From CAZDUS01 sp964609375 (GTDB lineage Bacteria > Verrucomicrobiota > Kiritimatiellia > CAIKKV01 > CAITUY01): DNA of 5,147 nt. Shown here piece after piece: positions 1-5,147 of the stretch (the first letter of the stretch is position 1; the number at the start of each line of letters is the position of its first letter). The translations under genes and the position numbers were made by a program. The notes below the pieces were generated by a model. That model ran no database searches, was not told the origin of the DNA, and saw nothing but the letters and a program-made list of their open reading frames with translations. The stretch spans positions 1 to 5,147 of the forward strand of contig CAZSSA010000122.1 in the NCBI GenBank assembly GCA_964609375.1, in the 5' to 3' direction.

Positions 1-1000
1 CCCGCAAGGCGCAGAGCGCCTCGTTGGAGCAGATGTTGGACATGGCCTTTTCGCGGCGGATATGTTGCTCGCGGGCCTGGAGGGTCAGAACGAAACTGCG
101 GCGGCCGGCGGCATCCACGGTTTCGCCGCAGATGCGGCCCGGCATCTTGCGGACGTGTTCCATGCGGGTGGCCATGAAGCCGAGGTAGGGGCCCCCGAAC
201 GAAAGGTGGAGTCCGAGGCTCTGGCCTTCGCCGGTGACGATATCCGCGCCCATGGCGCCGGGAGTTTTCAGGAGGCCGAGGGCGATGGGATAGGTGGAGA
301 CGATGGCGAGGGCTCCCTTGGCGTGGGCCATGGCGACGACGTCGGTGAAGTCATCCACGCCGCCGAAGAAGTTCGGGTTTTGCAGGATGATGGCGGCAAC
401 GCTTTCATCCAGGGCCTCGGCAATGCGTTGGCGGTTGCTTTGGCCATGGACCACATGGATTTCCTGGAACTCGATGGCCAGGTTGGTGGTGTAGCAGTGA
501 AGGATGTTGCGGTAGATGGGGTTCACGCCGCTATCGAGCAGGATCTTGCGGCGGCCGGTCACGCGGACAGCCATCATGGCGGCTTCGTAGAGCGCGGTGC
601 CGCCATCGTAGAGCGAGGCATTGGCGACGTCCATATCGGTGAGGCGGCAGATGGAGCTTTGATACTCGAAAATGGCCTGGAGGGTGCCTTGGGAGGCCTC
701 GGGTTGATAGGGGGTGTAGGCGGTGTAGAATTCCGCACGGGATGAAAGTTCATCGACGCAGGCGGGGATGAAGTGGTCGTAGAACCCGCCGCCGAGAAAG
801 CAGGTCAGATTGTGGGCGTTACGGTGGGAGAGCCGGTGCAGGTGTTCGTACACCTCGGACTCGCTCTTTCCATCGGGAAGGTTCAACTGTTTGATTTGCA
901 GATTTGCCGGAATGTCGGCGAAAAGGTCATCCATGCTGGAATGGCCTGTTGCCTTCAGCATGGCCTCCCGGTCAGCATCGGTATTCGCTATGTAAGGCAT
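1..1000 (-). CDS. gcvPA: Glycine dehydrogenase (decarboxylating) subunit 1, GcvPA (3' end outside window)
   Basis: This is the N-terminal-half subunit of the split P-protein of the glycine cleavage system. With GcvPB it forms the PLP enzyme that decarboxylates glycine and passes the aminomethyl group to lipoyl-GcvH in the cytoplasm. I translated 333 codons from ATG at 1000 down to 1 with no stop. Family hallmarks read clearly: FLGGGFYDHFIP (about 68-79), the block FYTAYTPYQPEASQGTLQ (about 91-108), LTDMDVANASLYDG (120-133), GEGQSLGLHLSFGGPYLGF (257-275) and RRSFVLTLQAREQHIRREKA (300-319), ending at SNICSNEALCALR. GcvPA proteins are usually about 440-450 residues, so roughly three quarters is present. 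The PLP-binding lysine belongs to GcvPB, which is not in view and would be expected next. The start is supported by AAGGA (1006-1010) five bases upstream and by the conserved MPYIANT-type N-terminus. The gene is third in the operon after gcvH. Third codon positions are strongly C-rich. Confidence 0.96.
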   Translation of the reverse strand, partial: MPYIANTDADREAMLKATGHSSMDDLFADIPANLQIKQLNLPDGKSESEVYEHLHRLSHRNAHNLTCFLGGGFYDHFIPACVDELSSRAEFYTAYTPYQPEASQGTLQAIFEYQSSICRLTDMDVANASLYDGGTALYEAAMMAVRVTGRRKILLDSGVNPIYRNILHCYTTNLAIEFQEIHVVHGQSNRQRIAEALDESVAAIILQNPNFFGGVDDFTDVVAMAHAKGALAIVSTYPIALGLLKTPGAMGADIVTGEGQSLGLHLSFGGPYLGFMATRMEHVRKMPGRICGETVDAAGRRSFVLTLQAREQHIRREKAMSNICSNEALCALR

Positions 1001-1018
1001 ACATTTCCTTCGGGTTGT

Positions 1019-1039
1019 GGACGCCTCGGAGAGGCGTCC
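1019..1039. repeat. Perfect 9-bp inverted repeat in the gcvH-gcvPA spacer, REP-like
   Basis: The arms are GGACGCCTC (1019-1027) and GAGGCGTCC (1031-1039), with loop GGA. All 9 pairs are Watson-Crick and 7 of them are G:C, so the hairpin should be very stable on either strand. It is not an ordinary intrinsic terminator, because no T-run follows the stem in either direction. It fills much of the 60-nt gap between the gcvH stop and the gcvPA start, ending 9 nt before the gcvPA Shine-Dalgarno. The strong palindrome with a short loop between operon genes looks like a dispersed REP-type element. It could act as an mRNA-stability or processing element separating gcvTH from gcvPA. Only one copy is visible here, so dispersal is inferred. 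Confidence 0.6.
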
Positions 1040-1060
1040 CTACCTGAATAAGGTGTTGAC

Positions 1061-1447
1061 TCAAGTGGAAGCCAGGAACTTACGGTACTGCGCTGCTGTC
1101 ATCAAGTCGGCGGCGGCGTTTCGGTCGCAGCCGGAAAGGTGATATATCCAGCCTTCGCCGTAGGGGTCACGGTTTACTCTTTCCGGCTCCTTGGACAAGC
1201 TGGTGTTGACTTCGGTGACCTCGCCGGTCAAGGGTGCGTAGACATCGCTGGCGGCCTTGACGGATTCGACGACGGCGCAGGTATCGCCCGCGACGACCTT
1301 TCGTCCGATCTTGGGGAGTTCAATAAAGGTGATGTCGCCCAGCGCCTCTTGAGCGTGATCGGTGATGCCGACAAAGGCGTCATCGCCCTGTTCGAAACGG
1401 ACCCATTCGTGATCTTTAGAATAAAATAGTGCTTCCGGTATGCTCAT
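1061..1447 (-). CDS. gcvH: Glycine cleavage system H protein (lipoyl carrier)
   Basis: GcvH is the small lipoylated shuttle protein. Its swinging lipoyl arm receives the aminomethyl group from the P-protein, presents it to the T-protein, and is reoxidised by dihydrolipoamide dehydrogenase. The 128 residues match the usual length (about 125-130). The N-terminus has the family pattern YSKDHEWVRFE (9-19). GITDHAQEALGDITFIELP (27-45) is the typical core. The lipoylation site is K64 in VVESVKAASDVYAP (59-72), followed by GEVTEVN and the DPYGEGWIYHL segment (about 93-103). The C-terminus ends in a normal helix with no truncation. The start has a strong GGAGGA Shine-Dalgarno (positions 1454-1459 on the opposite strand) six bases upstream. 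That site lies in the 13-nt space after the gcvT stop, so translation from one polycistronic mRNA is likely. Confidence 0.97.
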   Translation of the reverse strand: MSIPEALFYSKDHEWVRFEQGDDAFVGITDHAQEALGDITFIELPKIGRKVVAGDTCAVVESVKAASDVYAPLTGEVTEVNTSLSKEPERVNRDPYGEGWIYHLSGCDRNAAADLMTAAQYRKFLAST

Positions 1448-1460
1448 GTGATGTCCTCCG

Positions 1461-2540
1461 TTAGGCTGATCTATAGAATGGAATGTTTACCAACTCTGCG
1501 TCCAGCAGATTCCGTCCTGTGTCGATACCCACGCGTTGTCCGGGGACGGCGTCGGGGGTATCGATATAGGCGAAACCGATGGCGCATTGCAGTGTTGGAG
1601 AGAATGAACCGCTGGTCACCGCGCCGATGGCTGCATTGTTTTTCATGACGCGGTGTCCGGCGCGTGCGGACTGGCGGCCTTCGCCACGGAAGCCGCATAA
1701 GCGTTTGGCGGGTCCGGTGGCGATGCGTTTGGTGAGGGCCTCTTTTCCAATAAAGGGATTTGGCTTGGAGGCATAGCGTTCCATACCCGCCTCGACGGGG
1801 GTCAGGGATTCGGTGAGTTCGTGGCCATAGAGGGGGAGGCCGGCTTCGAGCCGGAGGGTGTCCCGGGCGCCAAGGCCGGCGGGGCGGACTCCGGCTTCAA
1901 GGAAGGCGTTCCAGAGTTCCTGAATGCGCGGGACGCTGCCATAGACTTCGACGCCTTTTTCGCCGGTATAACCGGTACGGCTGACGACGAGGGGGTCGCC
2001 CTGGCGTTTGCATTCGAGGAAGCGGAAATAGCGCAGGGCGTTGGCGTCAATGGAAAGGACACGGGAGACGGTGTCCAATGCCTTCGGGCCTTGAATGTCC
2101 AGTTTACCGGTCTGGTCCGATATGTTTTCGAATGTGACGGAACCGGGCAGGTGGCTTTGAATCCAGGCAAAGTCCTTGTCGCGAGTCCCGGCATTGACCA
2201 CCAACATCCAGCGGTTGGCGTTGAAGCGGTAGGCGATGAGGTCATCCATGATGCCGCCGTCCTCGCGCAGGAGGAATCCGTAGCGGCATTGCCCGTCGGT
2301 CATTGGGAGAATGTTGGTGGTGAGGATAGAGGAGAGGGCTTTGGCGGTATCGGCGCCGTTGATACTGAACCGGCCCATGTGGCAGGTATCGAACATGGTG
2401 ACATCCGTACGGGTGCGGACATGTTCAGCCATGATGCCGTCGTACTGGACGGGCATCATCCAGCCGCTGAAGTCGATCATTCGCGCGCCGAGTTTGACAT
2501 GTGCGTCGAAGAGCGGCGTTTTTTTTGGTTCGTTGAACAT
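1461..2540 (-). CDS. gcvT: Glycine cleavage system T protein (aminomethyltransferase)
   Basis: GcvT takes the aminomethyl group from lipoyl-GcvH, releases ammonia and makes 5,10-methylenetetrahydrofolate. It is cytoplasmic. The protein has 359 residues, normal for the family (about 360-375). Visible motifs: DFSGWMMPVQY (23-33), FDTCHMGRF (50-58), GGIMDDLIAYR with the expected folate-site acidic residues D99/D100 (95-105), VVNAGTRDKD (114-123), SRTGYTGEKGVEVY (187-200), GLGARDTLRLEAGLPLYGHEL (222-242), FIGKEAL (263-269) and the C-terminal barrel segment GAVTSGSFSPTLQCAIGFAYI (306-326). Many homologues have V/S where this one has TC in FDTCHMG, a modest variation. The ATG at 2540 is the first start after an in-frame TGA about 30 bases upstream, so it cannot be longer. 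There is no good Shine-Dalgarno in front of it, unlike gcvH. Codons 5-8 contain an A8 run. It is the first gene of the visible operon. Confidence 0.97.
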   Translation of the reverse strand: MFNEPKKTPLFDAHVKLGARMIDFSGWMMPVQYDGIMAEHVRTRTDVTMFDTCHMGRFSINGADTAKALSSILTTNILPMTDGQCRYGFLLREDGGIMDDLIAYRFNANRWMLVVNAGTRDKDFAWIQSHLPGSVTFENISDQTGKLDIQGPKALDTVSRVLSIDANALRYFRFLECKRQGDPLVVSRTGYTGEKGVEVYGSVPRIQELWNAFLEAGVRPAGLGARDTLRLEAGLPLYGHELTESLTPVEAGMERYASKPNPFIGKEALTKRIATGPAKRLCGFRGEGRQSARAGHRVMKNNAAIGAVTSGSFSPTLQCAIGFAYIDTPDAVPGQRVGIDTGRNLLDAELVNIPFYRSA

Positions 2541-2546
2541 GGCGCG

Positions 2547-2558
2547 GGAGTTAACTCC
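2547..2558. promoter_or_regulatory. 12-nt perfect palindrome just upstream of gcvT, possible operator
   Basis: GGAGTTAACTCC is identical to its own reverse complement. It sits 7-18 nt upstream of the gcvT start codon and overlaps the proposed -10 element. A symmetric site at this position is what a dimeric repressor operator would look like. No known regulator consensus was recognised, and a 12-nt palindrome can occur by chance, so this is tentative. Confidence 0.3.
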
Positions 2559-2577
2559 ACAGGGCGTGCGATGTCAA
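2549..2577 (-). promoter_or_regulatory. Possible sigma70-type promoter for gcvTH-PA, nearly leaderless
   Basis: On the minus strand a perfect TTGACA (2577-2572) is followed after 17 nt by TTAACT (2554-2549). That is a weak -10 match (3 of 6) at ideal spacing. Transcription would begin near 2542, only a few bases before the gcvT ATG at 2540. This fits the absence of a Shine-Dalgarno for gcvT. The -10 lies inside the 12-nt palindrome, so binding there could block the promoter. A promoter further upstream, possibly inside the assembly gap, cannot be excluded. Confidence 0.28.
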
Positions 2578-2597
2578 CGGCGTAAATAGTTAAAGAA

Positions 2598-2667
2598 ATG
2601 GAGGTTGAGGATCGTTATATGTCTAGGAGAGAGAAATGGACAGGGATGGGTGTTTTTACCAAGATGC
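2598..2667 (+). other. AT-richer flank left of the gap, with possible start of a plus-strand reading frame
   Basis: Open frames run into the Ns here. One has ATG at 2598 or, in the same frame, ATG at 2619 preceded by GAGGA; it reads MSRREKWTGMGVFTKM. Another starts at ATG 2636, with AGGAG at 2625-2629 and ideal 6-nt spacing; it reads MDRDGCFYQDA. Neither sequence is recognised. Base and codon usage (AGG, AGA, ATA-type triplets) differ from both neighbouring genes, which argues that this may simply be non-coding spacer. It cannot be resolved because the sequence is cut by the gap. Confidence 0.2.
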
Positions 2668-2767
2668 NNNNNNNNNNNNNNNNNNNNNNNNNNNNNNNNN
2701 NNNNNNNNNNNNNNNNNNNNNNNNNNNNNNNNNNNNNNNNNNNNNNNNNNNNNNNNNNNNNNNNNNN
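2668..2767. other. Assembly gap of exactly 100 N
   Basis: One hundred consecutive Ns replace sequence. A run of exactly 100 is the usual placeholder for a scaffold join of unknown length, so the true distance between the gcvT 5' region and the macroglobulin gene is not known. Any reading frame drawn through it is artificial. Confidence 0.97.
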
Positions 2768-2768
2768 G

Positions 2769-2807
2769 GTTGATGGTGGGGAGAGGATTAAGATTACGGT
2801 CGGGTAA
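2769..2807 (+). other. Possible C-terminal remnant of a gene hidden in the gap
   Basis: Immediately right of the gap one plus-strand frame reads VDGGERIKITVG and stops at TAA (2805-2807). The stop is 20 nt before the ATG of the next gene, and that gap contains an AGGAGG site. This spacing is typical of two genes in one operon, and the residues look like a plausible soluble C-terminus. A second frame stops at 2814 and the third has a stop at once, so only 12 codons support this. It may be chance. Confidence 0.22.
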
Positions 2808-2816
2808 TGGGTGAAT

Positions 2817-2822
2817 AGGAGG
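2817..2822 (+). promoter_or_regulatory. Strong Shine-Dalgarno for the macroglobulin-family gene
   Basis: AGGAGG lies 5 nt (all T) before the ATG at 2828. It fixes the start of the large plus-strand gene, together with the signal peptide that begins right there. No clear -35/-10 pair is visible in the 60 bases between the gap and this site, so the promoter is probably in or beyond the gap. Confidence 0.8.
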
Positions 2823-2827
2823 TTTTT

Positions 2828-5147
2828 ATGAAGCGATATCTATGGATGACGGCGTTGATGGTGATCGTTGCCGGGATGACGGTGACGGGTGAGGAATTGA
2901 CAGCCATACGTGCGCGGGCTGCAAAGCTCAAGACGGATGGGAACTTCAAGGAGGCGCTGGCGTTGTATCGGGGGCTGGCGCTGGATGCGGGGAATGATAA
3001 AGGGGAACTGGTTCGGGATATCAATGAGGCCTCCTCCTGTATCGACCGCTTGAATCTCCAGGCTGAGAAGGATGCGTTTCTGGAGGACGTGGTCAAGGTT
3101 CAGGCCGGGCAGTGGCGTGCGTTGGCGGCGGTGGCACAACTTTACTTCGACGCCATGCATCAGGGGACGATGATTGCCGGGAAGTTTGAGCGGGGGCCCC
3201 ATCGGGGCGGGCAGGCGCGGTATGTGAATAGCACGGAGAGAGACCGGGTGAGGGCGTTGCAGTTGATGGTGATGGCGGAGGGGGTCAGGGGGGGTGGGGT
3301 GGGGTTCAGGGTTCAGGGTTCAGGAGTTGGAAGTCGGGATTGGGAGGGGGGGGGCTTTTATGAGCAGTTTGCGCGAATGTTGGTGGGGTATCGGGGGTAT
3401 CAGGAATCCTGGCGGTTGCAGTATCTGGTGGATCTGGCGGTGTTGCCGGATTATGAGGAGGGGTATGCCTATTTTCGCGGCGGATGGGGCGGGGAGACTC
3501 GTGGGGCCCCGGTGGATGAGAATGGGAAGCCTGTGTTTTATGGTGTGCCTGCGTCATGGAGTGCGGCTCGTAACGATGGGGAGCGATGGCGGTGGTGTCT
3601 CGCGCAGGCGGTGGCTTGTGATCGAAGCCGGAGGGGTGCCATCCAGTCTCAATTTGCCCAGTTCCTCCAGCAGCAGTTTGATGTCCAGACGCTGGCGTCG
3701 CAGGGGTGGTATGCACGCGGGATGGACGATCATAACGAAGAGAAGGCGGAGTCGGGGACGTATGCGCTTCATACGTTGAAGGAAAACGAAACCATTGCGC
3801 GATTGGCGACGGGGATCAAACGGTTCACCTTGCCGGACGAGTTCAACTTCATCCGGATCTACCAGGCGTTGGCGGAGGATAAGGAAACGACGGGATATGC
3901 GGAGACATCGCTAAATACCCTGGCCGAGAGTTTTACCAATCGGCGACAATATGAGCGGGCGGCGGGATATTGGCGGGAGAATATTCAGCGGTTCGGGCCA
4001 GGGGGTGACAAGGATCGATGGAAAGAAAAACGGTTGGAGCAGATTGTGGGGAACTGGGGGCGGTTTGAGCCGGTATCGGCGCAACCGGCGGGGAGTGCAG
4101 CGAGCGTGGAGTACCGGTTCCGCAACGGGAGCCGTGTGGTGTTTGATGCGCGCGAAATCGACGTCAAGTTGTTGCTGGATGACGTAAAGGCGTATTTGAA
4201 GTCCAATCCCAAGAATCTGGAGAGGGATCGGGTCAGCATTGAAAACATCGGTTACATGCTTGTTGAAAAAGAGCGGGAAAAATATGTCGGGAAGGAAGCG
4301 GCGCGGTGGGATCGGACGTTGGAACCGAAGGAGGGGCATTTTGACCGACTGGTGACGATTGACACACCGCTCAAGAAGGCGGGTGCTTATTTGCTGACGG
4401 CGACGATGAACAACGGGAACGTCAGTAAAATGATCATCTGGGTGGGCGATACGGTCATTGCCCGGAAGCAACTGGACAAGGGGGCGTGGTTCTTTGTGGC
4501 GGATGCGGTCAGCGGAAAGCCGCTATCCAACGTGAATGTGGAATTCTTCGGGTACCGTCAGGAATGGATTCAGAATTGGAAGAGCATTGGACGGCAATAC
4601 AACGTGTTGACGACGGCGTTTGCGGAAACCACGGATGGCGAGGGGCAGACGGTGCCGGCGGCGAAGGAGTTTGACTCCAACTATCAGTGGTTAGTGACGG
4701 CAACGACGGCGGATGGGCGGTTGGCGTATCTCGGGTTCACGCACGGTTGGTATGGGAATTATCATGACGCCGAATACAACGAGAGGAAAGTGTTCGGGAT
4801 GACGGATCGGCCGGTTTACCGTCCGGACCAGCCGGTGAAATTCAAGTTCTGGGTGCGCAAGGCGCAGTATGACCAGGAGGATACGTCTGATTATGCGGGG
4901 CAGGACTTTGCGGTGATTGTGCAGAACCCGCAGGGCGAGAAGGTCTTTGAAAAGACGTTCAAGGCGGACGCGTATGCGGGGGTGGCGGGAGACTTTGCGC
5001 TGCCGAAAGAGGCGCCCCTTGGGCAGTATTATGCCTATGTGTGGAAGGCGGGCGACAGTTGGGGCGGAGTCAATTTCCGGGTGGAGGAATATAAGAAGCC
5101 GGAGTTTGAGGTGACGGTTGAGGCTCCAACGGAGCCGGTGAAGTTGG
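2828..5147 (+). CDS. Secreted alpha-2-macroglobulin-family protein with MG2 domain (N-terminal 773 codons; continues past window)
   Basis: I read one uninterrupted frame from 2828 to the window end. Residues 1-21 form a Sec signal peptide (KR, then a hydrophobic run YLWMTALMVIVAGMTV, likely cut after VTG). There is no lipobox cysteine, so it is probably a free periplasmic or exported protein, unlike the lipoprotein members. Residues about 25-56 are TPR-like (GNFKEALALYRGLAL) and 364-400 are a second helical TPR-like stretch. Residues 152-176 are a Gly-rich insert encoded by a repeat tract. From about 519 beta-sandwich segments appear (GAYLLTATM; WVGDTVIARKQL at 538; VADAVSGKPLSNVNVEFF at 557). 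The MG2 hallmark MTDRPVYRPDQPVKFKFWVR starts at 658, and FRVEEYKKPEFEVTV at 750 begins an MG3-like domain. Bacterial homologues of this architecture are often about 1,500-2,000 residues, so the thioester/A2M core would lie downstream and its presence is unknown. Such proteins are proposed to trap proteases or protect the envelope; the function here is inferred. GGG, GCG, CGG and TTG codons dominate. Confidence 0.88.
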   Translation, partial: MKRYLWMTALMVIVAGMTVTGEELTAIRARAAKLKTDGNFKEALALYRGLALDAGNDKGELVRDINEASSCIDRLNLQAEKDAFLEDVVKVQAGQWRALAAVAQLYFDAMHQGTMIAGKFERGPHRGGQARYVNSTERDRVRALQLMVMAEGVRGGGVGFRVQGSGVGSRDWEGGGFYEQFARMLVGYRGYQESWRLQYLVDLAVLPDYEEGYAYFRGGWGGETRGAPVDENGKPVFYGVPASWSAARNDGERWRWCLAQAVACDRSRRGAIQSQFAQFLQQQFDVQTLASQGWYARGMDDHNEEKAESGTYALHTLKENETIARLATGIKRFTLPDEFNFIRIYQALAEDKETTGYAETSLNTLAESFTNRRQYERAAGYWRENIQRFGPGGDKDRWKEKRLEQIVGNWGRFEPVSAQPAGSAASVEYRFRNGSRVVFDAREIDVKLLLDDVKAYLKSNPKNLERDRVSIENIGYMLVEKEREKYVGKEAARWDRTLEPKEGHFDRLVTIDTPLKKAGAYLLTATMNNGNVSKMIIWVGDTVIARKQLDKGAWFFVADAVSGKPLSNVNVEFFGYRQEWIQNWKSIGRQYNVLTTAFAETTDGEGQTVPAAKEFDSNYQWLVTATTADGRLAYLGFTHGWYGNYHDAEYNERKVFGMTDRPVYRPDQPVKFKFWVRKAQYDQEDTSDYAGQDFAVIVQNPQGEKVFEKTFKADAYAGVAGDFALPKEAPLGQYYAYVWKAGDSWGGVNFRVEEYKKPEFEVTVEAPTEPVKL
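3281..3355 (+). repeat. G-rich low-complexity tract with (GGGTTCA)3 heptamers inside the coding sequence
   Basis: Three exact tandem copies of GGGTTCA occupy 3302-3322. Degenerate 7-nt units follow to about 3350 (GGAGTTG, GAAGTCG, GGATTGG, GAGGGGG). G7 (3288-3294) lies before the array and G9 (3346-3354) at its end. The tract spans 75 nt, an exact multiple of three, and is translated as 25 residues rich in Gly (152-176 of the macroglobulin-family protein). The flanking protein is non-repetitive and of ordinary composition, so the tract looks inserted. Four or more GGG runs also give G-quadruplex potential on the coding strand. Confidence 0.8.

Noticed and set aside
62..745. 227-codon plus-strand open frame
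   Set aside because: It lies wholly antisense to gcvPA, whose translation matches the family throughout. Its Ala/Gly/Asp-rich composition is what C-ending codons give on the reverse strand.
1019..1039. Intrinsic terminator after gcvH
   Set aside because: The stem is strong but no T-run follows on either strand, and gcvPA follows in the same direction with its own ribosome site.
1821..2585. 254-codon plus-strand open frame
   Set aside because: It is antisense to gcvT, has no recognisable motifs and has no ribosome site.
2541..2667. Glycine riboswitch upstream of gcvT
   Set aside because: These are common before gcvT in other bacteria, so I looked on the minus strand. The available 127 nt show no tandem aptamer-like conserved segments. 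One could still lie in the gap.
2598..2814. 69-codon frames read straight through the 100 Ns
   Set aside because: Translation through a gap of unknown length is meaningless. Only the two flanks were considered, separately and with low confidence.
3302..3322. CRISPR or tandem gene repeat
   Set aside because: The units are only 7 nt with no spacers and lie within an open coding frame. This is a microsatellite-like array.
3306..3716. 136-codon minus-strand, Pro/His/Thr-rich open frame
   Set aside because: It is a shadow of the macroglobulin gene. The Pro/Thr richness comes from reading G-rich coding sequence and the heptamer array backwards.
3911..4471. 186-codon minus-strand open frame
   Set aside because: It is antisense to the clear macroglobulin-family frame, and the Arg/Pro/His/Leu composition is typical of a shadow.

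Overview
The window is a GC-rich bacterial scaffold segment, probably from a metagenome assembly because it contains a run of exactly 100 Ns. It has two divergent gene blocks. The left block, on the minus strand, is a glycine cleavage operon in the order gcvT (1461-2540), gcvH (1061-1447) and gcvPA (1-1000, running off the left edge). The right block, on the plus strand, is the 5' part of a very large secreted alpha-2-macroglobulin-family (MG2-domain) protein. It starts at 2828 and is still open at the window end (773 codons present).

The glycine cleavage genes work as one enzyme system. The P-protein decarboxylates glycine and loads the aminomethyl group onto the lipoyl-lysine of H. The T-protein then transfers the one-carbon unit to tetrahydrofolate and releases ammonia. 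P is of the split type (GcvPA plus GcvPB), so gcvPB should follow beyond position 1. All visible family motifs are intact and no frameshift is seen. gcvT and gcvH are separated by 13 nt. gcvH and gcvPA are separated by 60 nt, which carry a perfect 9-bp hairpin that looks like an inserted dispersed (REP-like) palindrome.

The region between the blocks (2541-2827) holds a possible gcvT promoter with almost no leader, a 12-nt perfect palindrome overlapping it, the 100-N gap (2668-2767), and short open-reading remnants on both sides of the gap. The gap may hide part or all of another plus-strand gene upstream of the macroglobulin gene, so the two blocks cannot be assumed to be only 287 bp apart.

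The macroglobulin-like protein has a Sec signal peptide, a TPR-like helical N-terminal region, beta-sandwich macroglobulin-type segments, a clear MG2 motif near residue 658 and the start of an MG3-like domain near residue 750. Its coding sequence contains a 75-nt G-rich low-complexity tract with three tandem GGGTTCA heptamers. The tract is read in frame as 25 Gly-rich residues.

Organism: the large MG2 protein, the split GcvP, the GGGTTCA heptamer array and the intergenic palindrome together suggest a member of the PVC group (Kiritimatiellota, Lentisphaerota or Verrucomicrobiota). This is an impression from recall, not a database result. There is no phage, insertion sequence, CRISPR array, tRNA or rRNA here. 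I see no convincing wholly new system. The most unusual items are the two repeat types and what the assembly gap may hide.
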